A DNA stretch of 11,014 nt. Origin: JBBCJT01 sp037190665. Lineage in GTDB: Bacteria; Pseudomonadota; Alphaproteobacteria; Acetobacterales; Acetobacteraceae. Under the pieces are notes generated by a model that saw only the letters and a list, made by a program, of their open reading frames with translations, was not told the origin of the DNA and ran no database searches. The DNA is taken from the NCBI GenBank assembly GCA_037190665.1, contig JBBCJT010000195.1:1-11014 (forward strand), in the 5' to 3' direction. This document shows positions 1-7,007 of this stretch, piece by piece. Position 1 is the first letter of the stretch. The number at the start of each line of letters is the position of its first letter. Made by a program: the position numbers and the translations under genes.

Positions 1-2
1 TC

Positions 3-56
3 GGTCGCGACCGCCGCTACCCGATCACCAACGGCTTCACCGCACTGGTGAAATAG
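3..56 (+). CDS. C-terminal end of an unidentified upstream gene (partial)
   Basis: A frame open from the left edge reads 17 residues ending in NGFTALVK and stops at TAG (54-56), 35 bases before the cysK start codon. The codons have the G/C-rich third positions typical of the window. The family cannot be named from so few residues. If real, it is the gene immediately upstream of cysK on the same strand and could share its transcript. Another frame also stops nearby (TGA at 49-51), so the frame choice is not certain. Confidence 0.35.
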   Translation, partial: GRDRRYPITNGFTALVK

Positions 57-91
57 CCGCCCCGGCAATCCCGAACCGAGACGAGGGTACG

Positions 92-1006
92 ATGAGGGTC
101 GAGAACGTCCTGCAGACCATCGGCGGCACGCCGCATATCCGCATCAACCGCCTGTTCGGCGACGCCAGGGTGTGGATCAAGTCCGAACGCGCCAACCCCG
201 GCGGGTCGATCAAGGACCGCATCGCGCTGTCCATGGTCGAGGCGGCGGAGGCGAGCGGCGCGCTCAAGCCGGGCGGGACGATCATCGAGCCGACGTCCGG
301 CAACACCGGCATCGGCCTCGCGCTGGTCGCGGCGGTGAAGGGCTACAAGCTGGTCCTCGTGATGCCTGAGTCGATGTCGATCGAGCGGCGGCGGCTGATG
401 CTCGCCTATGGCGCGACGTTCGACCTGACCCCGCGCGAACTCGGCATGAAGGGTGCGATCGCGCGTGCGGAGGAGCTTGCGGCGCAGACGCCGGGCTCGT
501 GGATCCCGCAGCAGTTCGACAATCCGGCCAATATCGAGGCGCACGTGAACGGCACCGCGCAGGAGATCCTGGCCGACTTCCCCGACAGGATCGACGTGCT
601 GATCACCGGCGTCGGCACCGGCGGCCACATCACCGGCTGCGCGCAGGTGCTGAAGAAGGCGTGGCCGGAGCTGAAGGTCTTCGCGGTGGAGCCGGAAGCC
701 TCCCCGGTGATCTCCGGCGGCGCCCCGTCGCCGCATCCGATCCAGGGCATCGGTGCGGGCTTCGTTCCGAAGAACCTGCATGTCGATCTGCTCGACGGCG
801 TGCTGAAGGTGAGCGCGGAGGATGCGAAGGAATACGCCCGCCGCTCCGCGACGGAGGAGGGGTTGCTGGTCGGCATCTCCTCCGGCGCGACGCTCGCCGC
901 CATCGCCGCGAAGCTGAAGGAGCTGCCGAAGGGCAGCCGTGTCCTCGGCTTCAACTACGATACGGGCGAGCGTTACCTCTCGGTGCCGGATTTCCTGCCG
1001 GGCTGA
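92..1006 (+). CDS. cysK: Cysteine synthase A (O-acetylserine sulfhydrylase)
   Basis: This 304-residue PLP enzyme makes L-cysteine from O-acetylserine and sulfide in the cytoplasm, the last step of assimilatory cysteine synthesis. Seen in sequence: the Schiff-base lysine K41 in NPGGSIKDRIA (35-45), the substrate loop TSGNTG (68-73), the PLP-phosphate glycine loop GTGGHITG (175-182), and S264 in GISSGA, which in the family hydrogen-bonds the pyridine nitrogen. The length is close to that of CysK proteins (about 300-320). The ATG at 92 follows a purine-rich GAGGG and gives the normal family N-terminus (ENVLQTIGGTPHI). CysM and cystathionine beta-synthase-like enzymes share the fold, but the length and loops favour CysK. 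There are no other sulfur genes in view. The product call is secure; the CysK/CysM split is less so. Confidence 0.9.
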   Translation: MRVENVLQTIGGTPHIRINRLFGDARVWIKSERANPGGSIKDRIALSMVEAAEASGALKPGGTIIEPTSGNTGIGLALVAAVKGYKLVLVMPESMSIERRRLMLAYGATFDLTPRELGMKGAIARAEELAAQTPGSWIPQQFDNPANIEAHVNGTAQEILADFPDRIDVLITGVGTGGHITGCAQVLKKAWPELKVFAVEPEASPVISGGAPSPHPIQGIGAGFVPKNLHVDLLDGVLKVSAEDAKEYARRSATEEGLLVGISSGATLAAIAAKLKELPKGSRVLGFNYDTGERYLSVPDFLPG

Positions 1007-1057
1007 TCGCGTCGTACCATGGCCGCCCGCAACCTCTCCCGGCTGTCGAGGCCGATC

Positions 1058-1062
1058 GGAGG
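1058..1062 (+). promoter_or_regulatory. Ribosome binding site that fixes a GTG start
   Basis: GGAGG sits 9 bases before the GTG at 1072. It decides the start of the 107-residue gene: the frame stays open far upstream inside cysK, but no other start has a comparable site. The ATG at 1019 is in a different frame. Confidence 0.6.
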
Positions 1063-1071
1063 CGTTCTGCC

Positions 1072-1395
1072 GTGAGCACCGAGGAACATCCCCTGTTCGG
1101 CAAGTGGCGGATCACCAGCATGGATCCCTGGGACGCTGCGTCCACCGACCTGTCCGGGCCGGGCTACATCCGGTTCGATGCGGATCGCGGCGGCGAGTTC
1201 AAGTTCGGATCGGTCGAGGGCACGCTCGACTGCGAGATCGGCACCGAGACGGCTTTCTTCACCTGGGAGGGAAGCGATGACATGGGGTCCGTCCGGGGCG
1301 ATGGCGATGCCGAACTCAAGGAAGACGGCACGCTCAGCGGCGAGATCCGCTTCGATCGCGGCGAGGAATCCTCCTTCACCGCCCGCCGCTGGTAG
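1072..1395 (+). CDS. Conserved hypothetical protein, 107 aa
   Basis: This is a small soluble acidic protein with no signal peptide or membrane segment. It resembles a widespread family of uncharacterised proteins of about 100-120 residues, recognised from memory by FGKWRIT..M..WD (9-21), GPGYIRFD (29-36), F.FG.V.G.LDC (43-54) and FTWEGSD (63-69). Alternating hydrophobic and polar residues with many glycines suggest a mostly beta-stranded fold. No biochemical role is known to me for this family. The GTG start at 1072 is chosen for the GGAGG 9 bases upstream and because FGKWRI then lies at the usual N-terminal place. It begins 65 bases after cysK on the same strand, so cotranscription is possible, but no functional link is implied. 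Its stop is only 3 bases from the stop of the convergent oxidoreductase gene. Confidence 0.8.
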   Translation: MSTEEHPLFGKWRITSMDPWDAASTDLSGPGYIRFDADRGGEFKFGSVEGTLDCEIGTETAFFTWEGSDDMGSVRGDGDAELKEDGTLSGEIRFDRGEESSFTARRW

Positions 1396-1398
1396 CGT

Positions 1399-3006
1399 TC
1401 AGCGGCCGGCCAGCCGCCGCCCGCAGATATAACCCCAGGTCATGAACGGCCCGATCGTGGTGCCGGTGCCCACGTTGCGCGTGCCGATCGGGTTCGCCAT
1501 CGCGCCGCCGGCGGCGAACAGGCCGGGAATGACGCTGCCATCCGGCCGCAGCACCTCGCCGTGCTCGTTGGTGCGCGCCCCGCCCTTGGTGCCGAGGATC
1601 GAGCGGTTGAACGGCATCGCGAGGAAAGGTGCCCGCGCGATGGGCTGAAGCCCGGCACGGCGGCGCTTGTCGGCGGGCTTCTCGTCGCGCCGCGCGGGCC
1701 GCCCGAAATCCGGATCGTGCTGCGCCTCGGCGGCCGCGTTGAAGCGGGCGACGGACTCCGCCAGCGCCTCCGCCGGCAGGCCGGCCTGCCGCGCGAGGTC
1801 CGCCAGCGTGTCGGCGCGGCGCAGCCAGCCGCGATCGTCCCGCGCCGCCCAGCGCACCAGCGGCATCGCATCGAGCATCGTGGCGTCGCTGATGATCCAG
1901 CAGGGCAGGTGGATCGGCGCGTCGGTGGCGTCGCGCGCGTCCAGCGCCTCGCCGATGTTGAAGGTCAGTTCGTTGACGAAGCGCCGCCCGTGCCGGTTCA
2001 CCAGCATCGCGTTCGGCTCGGTATGGAATGGCACCGGCATGGCGAGCACGCGACCCTGATGCCGCTTGGGGATCGACGGCGTCAGCGTCGCCTGGTCCAT
2101 GTGTGCAAGCTGCGCGCCGACCGAGGCGGCCATGCGCTGCCCGTCGCCGGTATTGTCCGCCGGGCTGCCGAGATAATCGACCGGGCCGGAGAAGTGCTCG
2201 GCCAGCATCGCCGCGTTCCATTCGAACCCGCCGGTCGCGATCACCACGCCGCGCGCCGCGTGCCACAGGCGGTGCGTGCCGTTCTGCTCCACCAGCGCGC
2301 CGGTCACCGCGCCGGATGCGTCGGTCAGCAGTTCCACCACTCGCGCGCCGGTCTCGATCCGGCAGCCGGCATCGAGACAGCCGCGCAGCAGGCCGATCGT
2401 CAGCGCCGTGCCCTTGCCGCGTTCGCCCGTCAGCAGCCGGCGGAGGAGTTGGGGCAGGAGTTCGAGGCTGGTGCGGATCGGGTGGTGATAGAGATCGGTC
2501 TCGACCGCCTCGTGATAGGTGAACAGGTCGGGGATGGTGGAGCGGCAGATATGCCGCGCGAACGGACCCGCCAGCGAGCGGCGCAGCGGCAGCGGCGAGA
2601 GCATCCGGCCGCGTGGCTTCGCGCCGGGCAGGGTGCGCAGCGGATCGGGTTCGGGCGTCAGGCGGAAGCGCAACGGCGAGTGCGCCTCGACGAAGTCCAG
2701 CATCTCCGGCGCTGTCTCGACGAAGGCGCGCCAGAGCGGCGCCTCGGTCGCTGCCCACCCGTCCGGCGCGGCGGCGCTGATGTAGGTGAGCGCGTCCTCG
2801 GCGCTGTCGGCGATCCCGGCTTCGCGCGCATGGCGATTGGCGGGGATCCAGGTACCGGCGCCGGACATCGCGCTGGTGCCGCCGACCGTGTCCGCCTTCT
2901 CCAGCACGGTGACGCGGAGCCCGGCGTGCGCGGCGGCCAGCGCCGCGGTCAGCCCGGCGCAGCCGGAGCCGAGGATGAGAACGTCGGCGTGCGTCGTATC
3001 AGGCAA
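1399..3006 (-). CDS. FAD-dependent oxidoreductase (FAD_binding_2 family, KstD/fumarate reductase-like)
   Basis: This 535-residue flavoprotein belongs to the superfamily of 3-ketosteroid delta-1-dehydrogenases and fumarate reductase flavoprotein subunits. Seen: a Rossmann dinucleotide motif GSGCAG (13-18) with acidic E36 ending strand 2 (VTVLEK), the flavin-contacting GGTSAMSGAG (42-51) followed by TWIP, and the C-terminal FAD closure GLFAAGGAMAN...GTGTTIGPFMTWGYICG. By eye-alignment the catalytic tyrosine of ketosteroid dehydrogenases (in HTYPGPGATIG) is replaced by N511 here (RNVGTGTTIG), so a true steroid dehydrogenase activity is doubtful and the substrate is unknown. The start is TTG, the only start codon before the GSGCAG motif, with GGAGG (3019-3023) 12 bases upstream. 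It overlaps the nucleoside hydrolase stop by 8 bases, so the two are probably translationally coupled. Cytoplasmic: no signal peptide. Confidence 0.85.
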   Translation of the reverse strand: MPDTTHADVLILGSGCAGLTAALAAAHAGLRVTVLEKADTVGGTSAMSGAGTWIPANRHAREAGIADSAEDALTYISAAAPDGWAATEAPLWRAFVETAPEMLDFVEAHSPLRFRLTPEPDPLRTLPGAKPRGRMLSPLPLRRSLAGPFARHICRSTIPDLFTYHEAVETDLYHHPIRTSLELLPQLLRRLLTGERGKGTALTIGLLRGCLDAGCRIETGARVVELLTDASGAVTGALVEQNGTHRLWHAARGVVIATGGFEWNAAMLAEHFSGPVDYLGSPADNTGDGQRMAASVGAQLAHMDQATLTPSIPKRHQGRVLAMPVPFHTEPNAMLVNRHGRRFVNELTFNIGEALDARDATDAPIHLPCWIISDATMLDAMPLVRWAARDDRGWLRRADTLADLARQAGLPAEALAESVARFNAAAEAQHDPDFGRPARRDEKPADKRRRAGLQPIARAPFLAMPFNRSILGTKGGARTNEHGEVLRPDGSVIPGLFAAGGAMANPIGTRNVGTGTTIGPFMTWGYICGRRLAGR

Positions 3007-3943
3007 AACCGTGCATCGCCTCCACGATATGGCCCACCAGCTCCGGCCCCCGCACGTCCAGCGCGACGTGGCAGTTCGGCGCCTTGCTGTTGCGGATGAC
3101 CGACAGCTTGCGCCCGGTCAGCGTGCGCTGGTCGCAGACGGTCATGCCCCGCGTCGGCCCCTCGGCGAGCGCGATCTCCACCGGCAGGTGGCGGTACTCG
3201 ATCATCTCCGGCCGGATGAAGGGAACCAGCGCGCACGGGTCGTGCAGCGAGGCGGTGGTGATGCCGTGCACCTCCATCAGCGAGGTGCGGAAGAAGGCCA
3301 TCAGGTCGCCGATCGTGCGCGCCACCCTGCCGCCGGCGCGGAGCGCCGCGATCTCCGCCTCGCCCACGCCGACGCGGCGGGTCACGTTCAGCCCGACCAT
3401 CCACAGCGGCACGCCGCTGCGGAAGACGATGTCCGCCGCCTCGGGGTCCGAGTAGACGTTGAACTCGGCCACCGAGGTGGTGTTGCCGATCTGCGTGGTG
3501 CCGCCCATCACGGTGATGGCCTTCACCCATTCGGTGAGCTTCGGCTCCACCCGCAGCGCGGTGGCGATGTTGGTGTAGGGGCCGACGGCGCACAGGACCA
3601 GCTCGCCGCGATGCTGCCGCGCCGCGCGCAGGATGAACTCGACGGCGGAAATGCTCTCCGGCGGGCGGTCGGGCTGCGGCAGGTCGGCGCCGTCGATGCC
3701 GCTCTTGCCGTGGATGTCGCCGCCATGGATGGGGGGTGCCACCAGCGGCCGCGCGGCCCCCATCGCCACCGGGGTGGCAAGTCCCGCCAGCCGGCACAGC
3801 GACAGAGCGTTGCGCGTGGTATGGTCCAGCGACTGGTTGCCGAAAACGGTGGTGATGCCGATCAGGTCCAGATGCCGCGCGGCATACAGGATGGCCACCG
3901 CATCGTCGTGGCCGGGATCGCAGTCGATCAGGATCTTGGTCAT
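2999..3943 (-). CDS. Inosine-uridine preferring nucleoside hydrolase
   Basis: This 314-residue Ca2+-dependent N-ribohydrolase splits (deoxy)ribonucleosides into base and ribose in purine/pyrimidine salvage or catabolism. The calcium and active-site set of the family is complete: DCDPGHDDA (7-15, with D9, D13, D14), N36 in VFGNQ, DIHGKSG (76-82), AEFN with E160 and N162, DPEAA (166-170), and the catalytic/metal pair H234-D235 in LHDPCAL. By eye it resembles the Crithidia IU-nucleoside hydrolase throughout. The frame is open 12 codons further (ATG at 3979), but ATG at 3943 gives the standard N-terminus MTKILIDCD directly. The nearby AGAGG is only 2 bases from the start, so the ribosome site is weak. 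It is first in a two-gene minus-strand operon with the FAD oxidoreductase and diverges from an ABC importer. Substrate preference within the family cannot be told. Confidence 0.93.
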   Translation of the reverse strand: MTKILIDCDPGHDDAVAILYAARHLDLIGITTVFGNQSLDHTTRNALSLCRLAGLATPVAMGAARPLVAPPIHGGDIHGKSGIDGADLPQPDRPPESISAVEFILRAARQHRGELVLCAVGPYTNIATALRVEPKLTEWVKAITVMGGTTQIGNTTSVAEFNVYSDPEAADIVFRSGVPLWMVGLNVTRRVGVGEAEIAALRAGGRVARTIGDLMAFFRTSLMEVHGITTASLHDPCALVPFIRPEMIEYRHLPVEIALAEGPTRGMTVCDQRTLTGRKLSVIRNSKAPNCHVALDVRGPELVGHIVEAMHGFA

Positions 3944-3974
3944 CGCCTCTTGTCGCTCGGTGCACTTGCGCCGC

Positions 3975-3990
3975 AGCATGCCGCCGTGCT
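3975..3990. promoter_or_regulatory. Candidate operator: imperfect inverted repeat in the divergent intergenic region
   Basis: AGCATGCCGCCGTGCT reads as arms AGCAtG and CgTGCT around a 4-base centre, 5 of 6 arm positions complementary. It lies in the 87-base gap (3944-4030) between the divergent nucleoside hydrolase and importer genes, where a shared regulator would be expected to bind. No convincing -35/-10 boxes were seen and no regulator gene is in the window, so this is a positional guess only. Confidence 0.25.
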
Positions 3991-4013
3991 TTGCCGCGCG
4001 TCGTCAATGCCCC

Positions 4014-4019
4014 AGGGGA
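4014..4019 (+). promoter_or_regulatory. Ribosome binding site of the importer substrate-binding protein
   Basis: AGGGGA lies 11 bases before the ATG at 4031. It favours 4031 over the in-frame ATG at 4034 and over the in-frame ATG at 4007, which lies upstream of this site. Confidence 0.45.
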
Positions 4020-4030
4020 CACCCGACCAC

Positions 4031-5290
4031 ATGATGCACGAAGCAATCAGCCGTCGCGCCCTGCTGGCCGGGCTCGCCGCCGTGACCGCCGCGCCGCGCC
4101 TGTCGGCGCAGGAAACGGCGCTGTCCGTGCCCTGGATGGGATGGCCCGAGGAACAGGTCCGGCCGCTGATGGCGGCGTTCGAGGCCGCCAACCCGGCGAT
4201 CCGCGTCCGCGAGGAGCGGCTGCCGCTGGGCGAGCTGCTCAAGACACTGGAAGTGCGGCTCGCCGCCCGCAACGCCACGCCGGACGTCTACATCGTGGAC
4301 GGGCCGCTGACCGCCTCCTACGCCGCGCGCGGCCATCTGGTCGATCTCGGCCCTGTGCTGGCGGCCGAGAAGGACCGCTTCCTGCCGTCGGCGCTGGCGC
4401 AGGGCAGTTTCGAGGGAAAGCTGTATTCCTCGCCCATCGCCACCTCGTCCCAGTTGCTGTTCTACAACCGCAAGCTGCTGGCCGATGCCGGCGTGGCCGC
4501 ACCATCCGCCGATCCGGCGCAGCGGCTGACGTGGGAGGCGCTGCTGCCGATGGCGCAGAAGCTGACCAACGCCGGGTCCGGCGTGTTCGGCTTCTCCTTC
4601 GAGAACAGCTCGCGCCCCTACCAGATCCTTGCCGTGCCGCAGAGCTGGGGCGCCCCCGTGCTGGGCCCGGACGGGCTGACGGCCACGGGCTACGTGGATG
4701 GGCCGGGGATGGTGGCCTCGCTGACCTGGTACCAGCAGCTTTTCACCACCCATAAGGTCTCGCCGGCGAACGTGTTCGACAACGGCGTGATCCAGCAGAT
4801 GTTCGGCGCCGGCAAGATCGCCATGGTGCTCGGCGGCACCTGGAATCTCGAAGGGTTCGAGAAGGCGGGCGTGGATTTCGGCGTCGCGCCGCACCCGTAC
4901 TTCGCCGCCGGCAAGCCGGTCACCCCCACCGGCAGCTTCCATGTCGGCATCAACCCGCGCACCCGCAACGCCGCGCAGGCGCAGGCCTTCGTCAAGTGGC
5001 TCGCCATCACGCCGGCGATGGAACTGTGGCTCGACCTGCGCCCCTATCCGCCGGTGCTGAAGGAGGTGTGGGAGAAGCGGTCGAAGACCACCTTCGCAGC
5101 GCCCGCCTGGCAGATCGTGCAGCACGAACTGGTGCACACCGCCACGCCGCGCCCCGCCACGCCCGGCTACCGCGAGTACGAGGACTACCTGCGCCTCGCG
5201 CTGCAGGACATGCAGGGTGGTGCCGCGGTGCAGCCGACGCTCGCCGCCGCCGCGCGCAACATCGACCGGGAGATGCGCAAGTACCGCTGA
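4031..5290 (+). CDS. ABC transporter substrate-binding protein (family 1, carbohydrate type)
   Basis: This is the 419-residue periplasmic receptor of a CUT1-type importer (SBP_bac_1, UgpB/MalE-like). The N-terminus has a twin-arginine pattern SRRALL (7-12), a hydrophobic stretch, and a likely cleavage after A26 (RLSA/QE), suggesting Tat export. The mature part shows features common in the family: W-x-G-W near the start, DVYIVDGP in the first lobe, LLFYNRKLLADAGV, the hinge-region AMVLGGTWNLEGF, and FVKWLAI near the C-terminus. The ligand cannot be read from the sequence; sugars, glycerol-3-phosphate, oligosaccharides and ribose/nucleoside-like compounds are all possible. The divergent nucleoside hydrolase makes a nucleoside-related ligand worth testing but does not prove it. 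ATG 4031 is chosen for the AGGGGA site; 4007 and 4034 are in-frame alternatives. It starts an operon with two permeases and a VOC gene. Confidence 0.88.
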   Translation: MMHEAISRRALLAGLAAVTAAPRLSAQETALSVPWMGWPEEQVRPLMAAFEAANPAIRVREERLPLGELLKTLEVRLAARNATPDVYIVDGPLTASYAARGHLVDLGPVLAAEKDRFLPSALAQGSFEGKLYSSPIATSSQLLFYNRKLLADAGVAAPSADPAQRLTWEALLPMAQKLTNAGSGVFGFSFENSSRPYQILAVPQSWGAPVLGPDGLTATGYVDGPGMVASLTWYQQLFTTHKVSPANVFDNGVIQQMFGAGKIAMVLGGTWNLEGFEKAGVDFGVAPHPYFAAGKPVTPTGSFHVGINPRTRNAAQAQAFVKWLAITPAMELWLDLRPYPPVLKEVWEKRSKTTFAAPAWQIVQHELVHTATPRPATPGYREYEDYLRLALQDMQGGAAVQPTLAAAARNIDREMRKYR

Positions 5291-5299
5291 GCCGGCGCG

Positions 5300-6163
5300 A
5301 TGCTGCGCTCCCGTGGCGTGCATTGGTGGTTCCTCGCGCCTGCGCTGGCGGGGCTGGCCATCTTCCGCCTGCTGCCGATCCTGATCGCGCTGGTCGGCAG
5401 CCTGTTCGGCGTGTCGATCCGCGGCGACGTGCGCTTCGTCGGGCTGGACAACTTCGTGGTGCTGTTCACCGACCCGGAATTCTGGGCCTCGGTGCGGGTG
5501 ACGCTGCTGTTCAACGTCATCATCAACCCGTTGCAGCTCTTCGTGGCGCTCGGTCTCGCGCTGCTGGTGCGCCCGCCCGGGCGCGGCATCATCGCCTTCC
5601 GCACCGTGCTGGTGCTGCCGATGTCGGTCTCCACCGCGCTCAGCGCGATCCTGTTCGGCCTGTTCCTGGAAAAGAACATGGGGCCGATGAACGGGCTGCT
5701 GGAGTGGATCGGCATCGGCGCGCAGCCCTTCTACCGGGACATGTATCAGGCGCTGCCGACGCTGATCGGCGTCGCGACCTGGAAGGGGGCGGGGTACTGG
5801 ATGCTGTTCCTGCTCGCCGGGCTCTACGCGATCCCTGAGTCGGTGAACGAGGCCGCCGCCATCGACGGGGCGAGCCGCTGGCAGCGTTTCCGCCACGTGA
5901 CCTGGCCGCTGATGAAGCGGCCGATGGCCTTCGTGCTGGTCGTGGACACCATCGCGAACTTCCTGTTCTTCGCGCCGGTCTACATCCTGACCTCCGGCGG
6001 GCCGGCGGGGTCCACCAACCTGCTGATGTTCCAGGCCTATCAGGCGGCGTTCACGCATTTCGATCCGGGCCGGGCGCTCGCGATCTCGACCGTGATCCTG
6101 TTCATCATCCTGGTCTTTGTCGCCATCGAGTTCCGGATGTTCCGCCCGGCGGAGGGAAGCTGA
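5300..6163 (+). CDS. ABC transporter permease, MalF/UgpA type
   Basis: This 287-residue inner-membrane subunit is of the binding-protein-dependent transport family. Six hydrophobic segments are visible at about residues 9-37, 64-91, 95-123, 151-179, 210-231 and 259-278. The cytoplasmic EAA loop that docks on the ATPase is present: EAAAIDGA (184-191) followed by WPLMKRP. Permeases of about 290 residues with six helices match UgpA-like CUT1 proteins rather than the longer E. coli MalF. It begins 9 bases after the binding-protein stop and its stop shares one base with the next permease start (TGATG), so it is translated as part of the operon. Its own Shine-Dalgarno is poor. An intact EAA loop means a partner ATPase is expected, though none is encoded nearby. 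Confidence 0.92.
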   Translation: MLRSRGVHWWFLAPALAGLAIFRLLPILIALVGSLFGVSIRGDVRFVGLDNFVVLFTDPEFWASVRVTLLFNVIINPLQLFVALGLALLVRPPGRGIIAFRTVLVLPMSVSTALSAILFGLFLEKNMGPMNGLLEWIGIGAQPFYRDMYQALPTLIGVATWKGAGYWMLFLLAGLYAIPESVNEAAAIDGASRWQRFRHVTWPLMKRPMAFVLVVDTIANFLFFAPVYILTSGGPAGSTNLLMFQAYQAAFTHFDPGRALAISTVILFIILVFVAIEFRMFRPAEGS

Positions 6164-7005
6164 TGTCGGGCGTAGTGGGAGAGGCGCGGGGCGGGCCGCT
6201 GCGCTACGGGCTGCTGTCGGTGGCGGCGATGGTGATCCTGCTGCCGCTGCTGTGGCTGGCGCTCGCCTCGCTGCGCCCGCAGGCGGAGATCTTCCGCCCG
6301 GCCGTGGAGTTCGGCTGGGCGACCTTCATCCCCTCGCGCATCACGCTCGCCAACTACGCCGCGCTGGTGCGGGGCGACTTCCCGCGCGCAGTGCTGAATT
6401 CCACCATCGTGGCGACCGCGACGGTGATCGCCGGCGTGCTGGTCAACTCGCTGGCCGGCTTCGCCTTCGCGGTGTTCGAGTTCCGCGGCCGGACGCTGCT
6501 GTTCGCGCTGGTGATCGCCTCCTTCATGATGCCGTTCGAGGCGATCGTGATCCCGCTGTACCTGCTGGTGAACGCCGCCGGCATGACGGACACCTACGCC
6601 GCACTGGTGCTGCCGGAAGTGGCGAGCGGGGTGGTGATCTTCCTGTTCCGCCAGTTCTTCGCCGGCCTGCCGCGCGACTTCTACGAGGCCGCGCGCGTAG
6701 ACGGCGCCTCCTGGTTCACCATCTGGTGGCGCATCGCCCTGCCGCTGTCCTGGCCCACGGTCGCGACCTCCTGCCTGATGCTGTTTCTGGTGCAGTGGGA
6801 CTCCTTCTTCTGGCCGGTGGTGGCGGCGAGCGGGCCGGACCACACGGTGGTGCAGGTGGCGATCGCGCGGAACGTGAACTTCGAGCAGAGCGACTGGGGC
6901 GGGCTGTTCGCCTCCACCAACCTCGCCGTGCTGCTGGCGATGATTCCGTTCCTGCTGCTGCAGCGCTTCTACGTGGGCAGCCTGGTCTCGGCGGGGATCA
7001 AGTAG
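6163..7005 (+). CDS. ABC transporter permease, MalG/UgpE type
   Basis: This 280-residue second membrane subunit forms the importer channel with the preceding permease. The first hydrophobic helix is at about residues 15-35 and further helices follow through the C-terminus, which ends in LQRFYVGSLVSAGIK, the usual MalG/UgpE ending. The EAA loop EAARVDGA (175-182) is intact and followed by the hydrophobic stretch WWRIALPLSWP. The ATG overlaps the upstream TGA by one base and has a strong GGAGGG site (6151-6156) 6 bases away. The VOC gene follows after 2 bases. Its length and motifs are normal for the family. Confidence 0.92.
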   Translation: MSGVVGEARGGPLRYGLLSVAAMVILLPLLWLALASLRPQAEIFRPAVEFGWATFIPSRITLANYAALVRGDFPRAVLNSTIVATATVIAGVLVNSLAGFAFAVFEFRGRTLLFALVIASFMMPFEAIVIPLYLLVNAAGMTDTYAALVLPEVASGVVIFLFRQFFAGLPRDFYEAARVDGASWFTIWWRIALPLSWPTVATSCLMLFLVQWDSFFWPVVAASGPDHTVVQVAIARNVNFEQSDWGGLFASTNLAVLLAMIPFLLLQRFYVGSLVSAGIK

Positions 7006-7007
7006 GC

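Noticed and set aside
499..1071. In-frame upstream extension of the 107-aa gene through cysK
   Set aside because: It overlaps cysK in another frame with Arg-rich sequence; the GTG at 1072 has a good Shine-Dalgarno and the family N-terminus.
1561..3099. 512-codon plus-strand frame opposite the FAD oxidoreductase
   Set aside because: Arg/Gly/Ala-rich with no recognisable domain; the opposite strand encodes a complete flavoprotein.
2786..4030. Long in-frame extension upstream of the substrate-binding protein
   Set aside because: It would place over 400 residues before a clear signal peptide and run antisense to the nucleoside hydrolase; the ATG at 4031 with AGGGGA is far better.
4004..6058. 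684-codon open frame on the minus strand opposite the importer genes
   Set aside because: Composition is Arg/Gly/His/Gln-rich with no family motifs, and it lies opposite well-recognised genes with normal motifs; it is a by-product of high GC.
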